The notes under the pieces were generated by a model. That model made no database searches, was not told the DNA's origin, and saw nothing but the letters and a program-made list of their open reading frames with translations. The position numbers and the translations under genes are program-made. A stretch of 64,000 nt of DNA from Streptococcus infantis (GTDB lineage Bacteria; Bacillota; Bacilli; Lactobacillales; Streptococcaceae): NCBI RefSeq assembly GCF_019929575.1, contig NZ_JAHZPU010000005.1:19691-83690 (forward strand), given 5' to 3'. Below, one piece after another: positions 27,893 to 35,163 of the stretch (the stretch's first letter is position 1; every line of letters begins with the position of its first letter).

Positions 27893-29554
27893 CTATTTTG
27901 CTTCCATGACTACTGGCAAGATAGCTGGGCGACGTTTGGTTTGATCAAAGAGGAACTTGGCCAAATTGTCACGTACTTTACCTTTAAGATCAGCCCAGTC
28001 AAAGTCCTCACCTTGAAGATAGTCCTCAACTGTTTGGTTTACCAACTCTGTACTTTCGCGCAGAATATCTCGACTCTTCTTGAGGTAGACAAATCCACGT
28101 GTATGCACTCGAGCTTTGGCAATGATTTTCTTCTCGCGACGGTTAACAGTGATAGCCACAATGAAAATACCATCTTCTGACAAGACCTTGCGGTCACGAA
28201 GAACGACATTGCCCACATCCCCAATAGCATTTCCATCAATCAAGACATCTCCTGCAGCAACTGCACCAGATGGAACGAAATCCCCATGTTCATAGGACAT
28301 GGTACTTCCTTTTTTAGGGATAAAAATACGTTCTGGTAACATACCAACAGCCATAGCAGCCTTGGCATGAGCATCCAATTCACGGTATTCTCCTTGGATA
28401 GGGAAAAGATACTTGGGTTGCAAGAGGTTAATCATCAATTGCAGATCACGCGCATTTCCATGTCCTGATACACGCAAGTTTTGAGTAATCGGTTTAACGA
28501 TACCACCTGCTTGGTAGACCATATTTTCTACACGTGCCATGACAGCTTCTTTAGCGATTGATGGTGTTGTAACGATATAAACCAAGTCACCATCTTTGAT
28601 TTCAACATAGCGGTGACGGCCAATTGACATTTTACGGAGTCCATTAATCGGTTCTCCCATACGACCAGTTTCAAGGATAATCAACTCATGATCTTCAAAA
28701 CGAGACATATCTTTTGGTTTGATCAAGAGACTTTCATTTGCCAGAGACAATTTCTTCAAGCGAATGGCTGTACGAACGATATTTTCAATATCGAAGCCAG
28801 TCAAAACAACGCGGCGCCCAGTCTCTGCAGCGGCGTCAAAGACCTGCTGGATACGAGAAAGGTTACTTGCAACCGCAGCTACAATGATGCGTCCATCCCA
28901 GTCAGAGATGGTTTGCGTGATTTCTACACCAACTTCATTTTCACTAGCTACTTGGATATTGCTATCTGCATTCGCAGAATCACTTAGAAGAGCCAGGACT
29001 CCTTCACGACCAATTTCGGCTAAACGTCCAAAGTCAGTGGCATATGATTCACTAGCTGTTTGGTCAAACTTGAAATCTCCTGTATAGACGATGTTGCCTT
29101 CAGATGTTTTCAAAACCACACCCAAACTTTCTGGAATAGAGTGGGTTGTACGGAAGAAGGACACTATCGTTCCACCAAAATCAATCTCTGTATTTTCATC
29201 AATCACATGGAAATCATCAAATTTCTTGACGCTGTCATTTCCCTTAACAAAGAGTTTAGCCAGTTCGATGGTCAACTCTGAGCCAAATACAGGAACCTTA
29301 GCTTCTGCCAAGAGATAAGGAAGGGCGCCAATCGCATCCGCATGCCCGTGTGTTAAGAAAACCCCAGCAATACGGTCGCTATTTTCAAACAAATAGTCCA
29401 TATTGGGAATAACGACATCGACACCCAACTGTTCATTTTCAGGATATTTCAAACCTGCATCTAATACAAAAATCGAGTCGTTAATTTCTGCGATGTACAT
29501 GTTTTTACCATTTTCACGCACACCCCCAAGTGTTGTTAATTTAATAGTATTCAT
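27893..29554 (-). CDS. rnjB: Ribonuclease J2 (553 aa)
   Basis: A metallo-beta-lactamase/beta-CASP ribonuclease that pairs with RNase J1 in mRNA decay. The nuclease motif reads LTHGHADAIGALPY (about 68), in which the second His of the usual HxHxDH is Ala. A degenerate metal site of this type is characteristic of J2 paralogues. Further features are YTGDFKFD (about 160), a beta-CASP domain, VSGHGNARDLQLM (about 365) and a C-terminal oligomerisation domain. GGAGGG precedes ATG 29554. Its leader contains two hairpins. Confidence 0.88.
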   Translation of the reverse strand: MNTIKLTTLGGVRENGKNMYIAEINDSIFVLDAGLKYPENEQLGVDVVIPNMDYLFENSDRIAGVFLTHGHADAIGALPYLLAEAKVPVFGSELTIELAKLFVKGNDSVKKFDDFHVIDENTEIDFGGTIVSFFRTTHSIPESLGVVLKTSEGNIVYTGDFKFDQTASESYATDFGRLAEIGREGVLALLSDSANADSNIQVASENEVGVEITQTISDWDGRIIVAAVASNLSRIQQVFDAAAETGRRVVLTGFDIENIVRTAIRLKKLSLANESLLIKPKDMSRFEDHELIILETGRMGEPINGLRKMSIGRHRYVEIKDGDLVYIVTTPSIAKEAVMARVENMVYQAGGIVKPITQNLRVSGHGNARDLQLMINLLQPKYLFPIQGEYRELDAHAKAAMAVGMLPERIFIPKKGSTMSYEHGDFVPSGAVAAGDVLIDGNAIGDVGNVVLRDRKVLSEDGIFIVAITVNRREKKIIAKARVHTRGFVYLKKSRDILRESTELVNQTVEDYLQGEDFDWADLKGKVRDNLAKFLFDQTKRRPAILPVVMEAK

Positions 29555-29587
29555 TTTCCCTCCGAATAGTCACTTCAACTTGTTTGT

Positions 29588-29659
29588 AGAGCTTTAAAAG
29601 CTCTCTTTTTCTGAAAGTTCAATTCACTTTCAGCCGAATCTTTTCCATTCATTATACCA
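29588..29659 (-). promoter_or_regulatory. rnjB promoter and structured leader
   Basis: On the minus strand an extended -10 TGGTATAAT (29659-29651) is followed in the leader by CTGAAAGT..ACTTTCAG (29633-29611) and AGAGCTTTTAAAGCTCT (29604-29588), both able to form hairpins. The leader is about 90 nt long. No long T-tract follows, so these are more likely processing or stability elements than an attenuator. Confidence 0.55.
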
Positions 29660-29797
29660 TTTTTTTACTAATTTTCAAAATGAATCTCACAGATAATCGC
29701 ACTTCAACTAACTCTTTCCGTTCAATAACGGACAAAGCATCACTAATAAGTGAGACAAATGAGACAAATGAAACAATTGTTACTCCCATCATCCTGT

Positions 29798-30241
29798 CTA
29801 ATCTTCAAAGAAGTCAGCAACATTATAAAGCACTCGGCAGTCACAGTAGGTTCCATTTGCTTCTAAAAATTCTAATACTCTTCGAAAATCTCTTCAAACC
29901 ACGTCAGCTTCCATCTGCAACCTCAAAATAGTATTTTGAGCTGACTTCGTCAGTCTTATCTACAATCTCAAAGCAGTGCTTTGAGCAACTTGCGGCTAGC
30001 TTTCTAGTTTGCTCTTTGATTTTCATTGAGTATAAAATAACTTCAAAATCTACATCACCCTCTTTTAGAAATGACCTGGTCAAGAAAAATCGGCGGGACA
30101 AGCAAGCGACTCTAACTCCTGATCCAAAAAATCAAACAAATCTAAAAAAGTCTCCCTTGGCATCAGTAAACTATCCTCAAATTCTTTCTTCTGTTGTTGC
30201 TTATAATCTGCCAGTAATTTCTTTTCCACTTCTTTCTCCAT
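29798..30241 (-). pseudogene. DUF2695 protein, disrupted by a frameshift and a BOX insertion
   Basis: The frame opens with ATG 30241 (MEKEVEKKLLADYKQQQKKE) and runs through LFDFLDQELESLACPADF. It then meets a TGA at 30082-30080. One extra T in the run there restores FLTRSFLKEGDVDFEVIL in the next frame. At this point the BOX element 29875-30034 interrupts the gene. Beyond it the C-terminus resumes as LEFLEANGTYCDCRVLYNV and ends at TAG 29800. Joined, the pieces give a protein of about 94 residues with the YCDC motif of DUF2695. It lies between recJ and rnjB, where an intact gene is expected. Confidence 0.85.
29875..30034 (-). repeat. BOX element (full boxA-boxB-boxC) inserted in the DUF2695 gene
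   Basis: On the minus strand it begins TATACTCAATGAAAATCAAA and ends GATTTTCGAAGAGTAT, with a central boxB-like inverted repeat (ACTGACGAAGTCAG region). The 160-bp length fits A-B-C. The flanks share TTA, consistent with a short target duplication. Confidence 0.92.
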
Positions 30242-30278
30242 TTTCTATTTAGACTAACTTCCACTTGATAGCAAACAA

Positions 30279-30304
30279 AAAGAGTCAGCAAGCCAACTCT
30301 TTCT
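30279..30304 (-). terminator. Terminator of recJ
   Basis: On the minus strand AAAGAGT and ACTCTTT pair across a 10-nt loop and are followed by TTGTTTG, just after the recJ stop. Confidence 0.7.
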
Positions 30305-30308
30305 ATTC

Positions 30309-32543
30309 CTATTCATTTTTTTCCATCAAGAAATCATAGATTTCCTGAACTGTTCCAAGCGCCATTATTTCTTGCTCTTTGACAGTTTGTTTCAATTTTT
30401 GATAAATCTGACTTTCAGCCATATCACGCTTTTCAGCCTCTTTATTTACCCTCATGACACCATTTTCAATGGTCACAAAGCCAAGCTCTTCAAATATCTG
30501 AATCATTTTAACTAATAGAATTTGCTCAATCTTGAGATAGGCCGCCAAATCCTTGAGTTTATAGCGAATGTCAAACTCTGGGAACTGATAGATGGTTTTA
30601 TACAATTTTGCAAACTGCTCTCTTGTGCCATAGCCCGTCAAATAGTAAGCCTTGGCTATATCATTTTTAAAGTAAATAGCAGAAAATTCCTGCTCCTGAC
30701 AGATTTTCTTAAGGAGAGATATATCCTCAGGGATATTTTTTATGACAATAGCTGAACAAGAGGTCACATCAGGCAACTCTTGCGTAAAGTCCAAAACAGA
30801 TACACCTTCTGGTAACAGGGCATTCTTACCACGGATGTTAAAGAGCTGGATACCTTCAACACGGGCGTCAACCATCATCAATTGCAAGGTTGTTTGTCCA
30901 TTCCATTGGTTGACAGAGAGAGTCACCGCTAATTCCAGTTGTTTAGTCTGCGAAAACTCAGTCGCCCATTTTCCTTGACCAAAAGCGACCACCTCAAAAC
31001 TGGATTCACCTTTGGAAATCTTCAGCTTGAGATGAGCATTACCAGCCCCCATAACGCGAGCATTTTCAACTTGAAAATCTCGAATATAGAAGACAGGTTT
31101 TTGGTTATCCATCCCAAAAGGAGCTAGACGTTCAAAACTTTTCACCGTCTCCAGACTCAAGGTCTCTAAATCCAGTTCTTCATCTAAAAATAGATTGTTT
31201 TTCCCTTGGACATCAGCACCTTTTTCTCGGATATAGGCTTCCAAAAGATCAGATAAGACTTCCAACTTATCCACTTCAAGGGTCATACCTGCAGCGCCTG
31301 CATGACCACCAAAGGCGATAAAAAGTTCGCGATGCGGGTCCAAAGCTTCAAAGATATCGACCGCTTCTATGCTGCGAGCACTACCCTTGGCGCGACCATC
31401 TTCGATATTTAGCACAATGACTGTCTGACCCAGTTCTTCAAGCAAGCGCCCAGCTACAATTCCAAGAACTCCCGGATTCCAGCCTTCCTTAGCCAAAACT
31501 TGGACACTTTTCTCAGGGTCCACCATGCCTTTAGCTTCATCGTAAATCGACTGAACAATTTCCTTACGTTCTTCATTCTTTTGATGAATCAAAAGAGCGA
31601 TTTCATGCACTTCCTCATCGTCAAACCCAGTCAACAAATCAATAGCTGGATTGGGATCATCCAAGCGTCCTAGGGCATTTAAACGAGGTGCCAACTGAAA
31701 ACCAACCGTCTCTTCTGTCACATCGCTACTTGAAATCCCAGCGATTTCAAACATTTCTTGCAGACCCATTCGTTGGGTATTGCGCAAGACTTCAAGACCA
31801 TACTGGACCATGATGCGATTTTCGTCCGTCAAGCTGACCATATCGGCAATTGTACCGATAGCAACCAAGTCTAACAACTCAACCTGCACTTCTTCCAAAA
31901 GGGCACAAGCTAGCTTAAAAGCAACTCCACAACCCGCTAGATGTTTGAAAGGATAGTCCGCCCCTGGATGTTCAGGATGAATAATAGCATAGGCATCTGG
32001 TAAAACTTCAGGCATAGAATGGTGGTCGGTCACAATAACGTCCACCCCCATAGACTGAGCCAAATCAATAGCTTCATGTCCCGCCACACCATTGTCCACC
32101 GTCACAATCAAAGACACACCCTGCTGTTCGATAAAATATTTGTAGACACTGGCATTTGGACCATAACCATCCGTAAAACGATTGGGAAGATAAACCAGAC
32201 ACTCCGCCCCTAACTGTTCTAAACTCTCCTTGACAATGGAAGCCGAAGTCATCCCATCCGCATCGTAGTCCCCGTAAATGAGAATCAACTCCCCTTGCTC
32301 AATAGCCTGACGAATCCGCTCTACTGCTTTTTCCATATCATGCAGAAGGTAGGGATCATGCAAATCATCCAAAGAAGGTTCTAAAAATTTTTTCAGACTG
32401 GTCTCATCTTTGATACCTCGTTCAAATAACAAACGAGCTACTTCAGGGCCCAAACCAGCTTTCTTTGCTATCTTTGTAAAATCCGCATCCTCAACTTGCG
32501 GAGCAAATTGCCAATTATAAGTAGGAATTATCAAAAAAATCAT
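30309..32543 (-). CDS. recJ: Single-stranded-DNA-specific exonuclease RecJ (744 aa)
   Basis: RecJ degrades single-stranded DNA 5' to 3' in recombination and mismatch repair. The DHH core has VYGDYDADGMTSAS-type (LIYGDYDADGMTSA, about 90), VTVDNGVAG (about 148), VIVTDHHSM (about 170) and HPEHPGADYPF. The DHHA1 part has AFGGHAGAAGMTL (about 410). OB and C-terminal extensions complete the family length. ATG 32543 has only a weak ribosome site; TTG 32534 (giving an MIIPTYNW start) is an alternative that matches pneumococcal RecJ as I recall it. An extended -10 lies at 32580-32572. Confidence 0.94.
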   Translation of the reverse strand: MIFLIIPTYNWQFAPQVEDADFTKIAKKAGLGPEVARLLFERGIKDETSLKKFLEPSLDDLHDPYLLHDMEKAVERIRQAIEQGELILIYGDYDADGMTSASIVKESLEQLGAECLVYLPNRFTDGYGPNASVYKYFIEQQGVSLIVTVDNGVAGHEAIDLAQSMGVDVIVTDHHSMPEVLPDAYAIIHPEHPGADYPFKHLAGCGVAFKLACALLEEVQVELLDLVAIGTIADMVSLTDENRIMVQYGLEVLRNTQRMGLQEMFEIAGISSSDVTEETVGFQLAPRLNALGRLDDPNPAIDLLTGFDDEEVHEIALLIHQKNEERKEIVQSIYDEAKGMVDPEKSVQVLAKEGWNPGVLGIVAGRLLEELGQTVIVLNIEDGRAKGSARSIEAVDIFEALDPHRELFIAFGGHAGAAGMTLEVDKLEVLSDLLEAYIREKGADVQGKNNLFLDEELDLETLSLETVKSFERLAPFGMDNQKPVFYIRDFQVENARVMGAGNAHLKLKISKGESSFEVVAFGQGKWATEFSQTKQLELAVTLSVNQWNGQTTLQLMMVDARVEGIQLFNIRGKNALLPEGVSVLDFTQELPDVTSCSAIVIKNIPEDISLLKKICQEQEFSAIYFKNDIAKAYYLTGYGTREQFAKLYKTIYQFPEFDIRYKLKDLAAYLKIEQILLVKMIQIFEELGFVTIENGVMRVNKEAEKRDMAESQIYQKLKQTVKEQEIMALGTVQEIYDFLMEKNE

Positions 32544-32696
32544 CCACTCTTTCTTACGATTCTATCTTTTTATTATAACATGATTTCCAGTTTTTCTCTT
32601 GATTTTCTTACTAACTTGATGACTCTTAATCGCTCTAAATAGCCACTTATAGCACATATACATGCCAAAACGTCATTCCATTCTTTTACTTGACTT

Positions 32697-32725
32697 TTGC
32701 ATTTTCCACTCAGATAAGGTATAAT
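32697..32725 (+). promoter_or_regulatory. Promoter of ssrA
   Basis: TTGCAT (32697-32702), 17 bp, TATAAT (32720-32725), ending 16 bp before the mature tmRNA 5' end. Confidence 0.75.
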
Positions 32726-32741
32726 AATTGTATTGTCTTTT

Positions 32742-33086
32742 GGGGTCGTTACGGATTCGACAGGCATTATGAGGCATATTTTGCGACTCGTGTGGCGACG
32801 TAAACGCTCAGTTAAATATAACTGCAAAAAATAACACTTCTTACGCTCTAGCTGCCTAAAAACCAGCAGGCGTGACCCGATTTGGATTGCTCGTGTTCAA
32901 TGATAGGTCTTATTATTAGCGAGATACGATCAAACTTTGTCTAGCAGTTTGATAAGAGATTTATAGACTCGCAGTTCCTAGGCTTGAGTTATGTGTCGAG
33001 GGGCTGTTAAAATAATACATAACCTATGGTTGTAGACAAATATGTTAGCAGGTGTTTGGACGTGGGTTCGACTCCCACCGGCTCCA
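32742..33086 (+). ncRNA. ssrA: Transfer-messenger RNA (tmRNA)
   Basis: The RNA starts GGGGTCGTTACGGATTCGAC and ends with GGTTCGACTCCCACCGGCTCCA, the tRNA-like T-arm and acceptor with encoded CCA. The open frame at 32824-32859 encodes the degradation tag AKNNTSYALAA and ends in TAA. The pseudoknot-rich region follows. tmRNA with SmpB rescues stalled ribosomes. The length of about 345 nt is typical of streptococci. Confidence 0.97.
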
Positions 33087-33100
33087 TTATATTTTAAAAA

Positions 33101-33283
33101 GGCGGTGGGACAGAAATCGATAGACAAAGTCTCGATTTCGTAGTCCCAGCCCCGCGAGGATGATTAGGAGCTTTTTGGAGTCTAAAAGACGAACAAAAAG
33201 TTCAATCAGCTACCGCGTCAAAGTTTGATTGCTAATAAAAAGTGAGGTCGGGATCTTTTTTGTCCCAACCTCTTTTTTGTTTG
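33101..33283. repeat. Intergenic repeat (copy B) downstream of ssrA
   Basis: Begins GGTGGGACAGAAATCGATAG, contains a CGATTTCGTAGTCCCAGCCCC segment complementary to its start, and ends with TTTTTTGTCCCAACCTCTTTTT. The outline matches copy A at 17097-17283. The last hairpin and T-tract may terminate ssrA transcription. Confidence 0.7.
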
Positions 33284-33457
33284 CTTAGGTTACAAGGCTC
33301 TATCTCGATATTTTAAAAATAAAGAGTCAACTTTTATTTTATAGTAACTACACTAATGATACTCAATATAAATTCCTCCACTTCAATTAACGACCTTTTG
33401 AACAGTTTAATCATTGACTATTTACCACATTTTCCATTAAACAGTCCAATCAAAAAA
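33284..33457. other. Intergenic stretch without recognised features
   Basis: A+T-rich sequence between the repeat downstream of ssrA and the hairpin at 33458. I see no gene, no convincing promoter and no RNA here. Confidence 0.5.
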
Positions 33458-33507
33458 GGCTCTATAATTTCTGTAGTGGGTAAAACCACCATAGGAATTA
33501 TAGAGTC
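33458..33507. repeat. 50-bp hairpin, possible mobile-element end or minimal MITE
   Basis: CTCTATAATT and AATTATAGAG enclose GTGG-GTAAAA-CCAC, making an almost complete palindrome. The outer GGCTCT recalls ISL3-type ends, but this is from memory. It lies just left of the IS110-family element. Confidence 0.5.
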
Positions 33508-33529
33508 TATTTTGTTGTAGAAAACATAC

Positions 33530-33750
33530 TAAGATTAGTAGTGAGAAAATCTCCGACGGGAGAGAGTACTCACTACTTTTTCTTTATTGTCTTGTAAAGT
33601 CGTAGGGCTCTTTGGCGCTAGACGTCGCTTGACAAACTGGCAAGACACCTGTTTTAGGTGGAATTTGATCAAAGTATGTGGGACGCTAGACGTCGCGTAT
33701 TGAAAATAAAATCACTAAAACACAGAGTTATTCAAGACAAAAGAGGTAAT
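33530..33750 (+). ncRNA. Candidate bridge-RNA region of the IS110-family element
   Basis: The non-coding left end contains a strong stem AGTAGTGAG/CTCACTACT with inner TCTCC/GGAGA (33537-33577). It also has CTTG/CAAG (33628-33644), CACCT/AGGTG (33646-33660), and a 13-bp direct repeat CGCTAGACGTCGC at 33616-33628 and 33684-33696. IS110-family recombinases use a non-coding RNA from such an end to choose donor and target. That this region makes one is inference. Confidence 0.45.
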
Positions 33751-33753
33751 ATC

Positions 33754-34956
33754 ATGCGTACAGTATTTGGGATCGATGTGAGTAAGGCAAGTTCTGAGGT
33801 GGCAATTTTAGTCAACGGTGAGAAGATTCATGGATACACTATGCTCAATGACGCCATTGGCTTCAATCGTCTTTTGAATGACTTGAAAACTGTTCATAAC
33901 CCTGAGATTATATTTGAAGCTACTGGTGTCTATTCTCGGCGTCTTCGAGCCTTTCTTGAGGAATACGGCTACGCTTATACACAGCTGAATCCTCTGGAAG
34001 CTAAGAAGCAACTGGACAGTCTGCGAGTTCGTAAAACAGACAAAATTGACGCTGAAAAGTTGGCTCATTCTCAATTTATACTCAATCGTAAACCAACTTA
34101 TGCGCAGGAAGAAGTTTATCAACACCTGCGTAATTTAAGCCGTTTCTATCAAAATCTTACAGAAGACATTGTTAGAGCTAAAAACCGTCTACACAAGGTC
34201 TTACAAGTCACCTTTCCTGAATTGGATAATCTCTTATCCACACCAACTGGAGAGCAATATTGGAATTTAGTGATGGCTTTTCCATGCAAAGAGTTTGTAT
34301 TAAGCCTATCTCAAAGTAACTTGTGTGAGATTATCCGTCAATCTACCTCCAAACGCATCTCTGAAAAGCGTATTGCTTACCTGACTGATAAACTTATAAA
34401 ACTCGCTAAACAATCTTTTTGTGCGGTCAAGAAAATCTCCCCAATGCTTGAAGAGGTTCGTTACTATGCAAAAGAATGGCTTCGTCTTTCTGAGCACAGA
34501 CAGGTTGTCTTAGACGACATGGTAGCTCTAGCTCAGCCTTTACCAGAGTATGACATCTTACGGTCAATTCCTGGAATCGCAGAAATCACAGCGACATCTA
34601 TCATTGGCGAATTGGGAGATATTCGTCGCTTTCAGTCTACCAATCAAATCAACGCTTTTATTGGCATTGACCTGAGACACTATGAATCTGGGAACTTTCT
34701 CGCCAAGGAACACATTACTAAACGAGGTAATCCCTATGCCAGAAAAATATTGTTCAAGTGCATTCATAACATCGCTTCAGCTAGTCATACTAATCCCTGC
34801 CATATCGCCGACTTTTATGAGAAACGAAAAAGACAATCGAAAATAGCTTCAACCAAGCCACATGCGATTGCCTCTATACATCGTCTCATTCGAACAATGT
34901 ATTACCTCATTACGCATAACAAACTTTACGATTACTCTTTGACCCAAAATCGATAA
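33754..34956 (+). CDS. IS110-family transposase, DEDD recombinase (400 aa)
   Basis: The N-terminal RuvC-like DEDD domain shows MRTVFGIDVSK (first Asp), IIFEATGVYS (Glu), and RKTDKIDAEKLA (Asp pair) at about 90. The C-terminal transposase_20 domain shows SIPGIAEITATSIIGELGD and FIGIDLRHYESGN, then KRGNPYARKILF and a Ser-containing HNIASASH stretch, where the catalytic serine of this family is expected. The start is ATG 33754 with AGAGGT upstream; a longer frame from 33658 reads through the structured non-coding end. The gene appears complete, so the element may be active. Confidence 0.93.
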   Translation: MRTVFGIDVSKASSEVAILVNGEKIHGYTMLNDAIGFNRLLNDLKTVHNPEIIFEATGVYSRRLRAFLEEYGYAYTQLNPLEAKKQLDSLRVRKTDKIDAEKLAHSQFILNRKPTYAQEEVYQHLRNLSRFYQNLTEDIVRAKNRLHKVLQVTFPELDNLLSTPTGEQYWNLVMAFPCKEFVLSLSQSNLCEIIRQSTSKRISEKRIAYLTDKLIKLAKQSFCAVKKISPMLEEVRYYAKEWLRLSEHRQVVLDDMVALAQPLPEYDILRSIPGIAEITATSIIGELGDIRRFQSTNQINAFIGIDLRHYESGNFLAKEHITKRGNPYARKILFKCIHNIASASHTNPCHIADFYEKRKRQSKIASTKPHAIASIHRLIRTMYYLITHNKLYDYSLTQNR

Positions 34957-35052
34957 GGCTATCTATGCCGTATTATTATAATACCTTGTTTCAAAAAATA
35001 CCAGATGAGGTGGTTTTTTAGCATGCCCTTTTATGGATCAATAAGTGGTAAA

Positions 35053-35098
35053 AATAAGACAGTAACCTCAGAATAGCTACTGTCTTATCTCTTTTTTT
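35053..35098. terminator. Bidirectional terminator between the IS element and ileS
   Basis: AATAAGACAGTA and TACTGTCTTAT form a long stem, with T-rich tracts on both strands. It serves ileS on the minus strand and may stop transcripts leaving the insertion sequence. Confidence 0.8.
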
Positions 35099-35163
35099 AC
35101 TTAAAGCCCTTGATATACTTGACAAATGGTAGAAAAGAGCCTAAAAAAATCTCTTATATAAAA

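Larger units (their letters stand above)
33510..35030 (+). mobile_element. IS110-family insertion sequence (limits approximate)
   Basis: A DEDD-type recombinase gene (33754-34956) is preceded by about 240 bp of structured non-coding DNA and followed by about 70 bp. IS110 elements have no clear terminal inverted repeats, so the ends cannot be fixed from this copy alone. It lies between ssrA and ileS. There is no passenger gene. Confidence 0.75.

Noticed and set aside
29680..29931. Plus-strand open frame of 83 codons upstream of rnjB
   Set aside because: It reads the antisense of the broken DUF2695 gene and part of the BOX element; no ribosome site.
29904..30101. Minus-strand 65-codon frame as a separate gene
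   Set aside because: It is the shifted middle part of the DUF2695 pseudogene running on into the BOX element, not an independent gene.
32690..32695. TTGACT as the -35 of ssrA
   Set aside because: It is 24 bp from the TATAAT; TTGCAT at 32697-32702 has the correct 17-bp spacing.
32573..32827. Minus-strand open frame of 84 codons
   Set aside because: It lies over the tmRNA 5' region and its promoter, has no ribosome site and matches no family.
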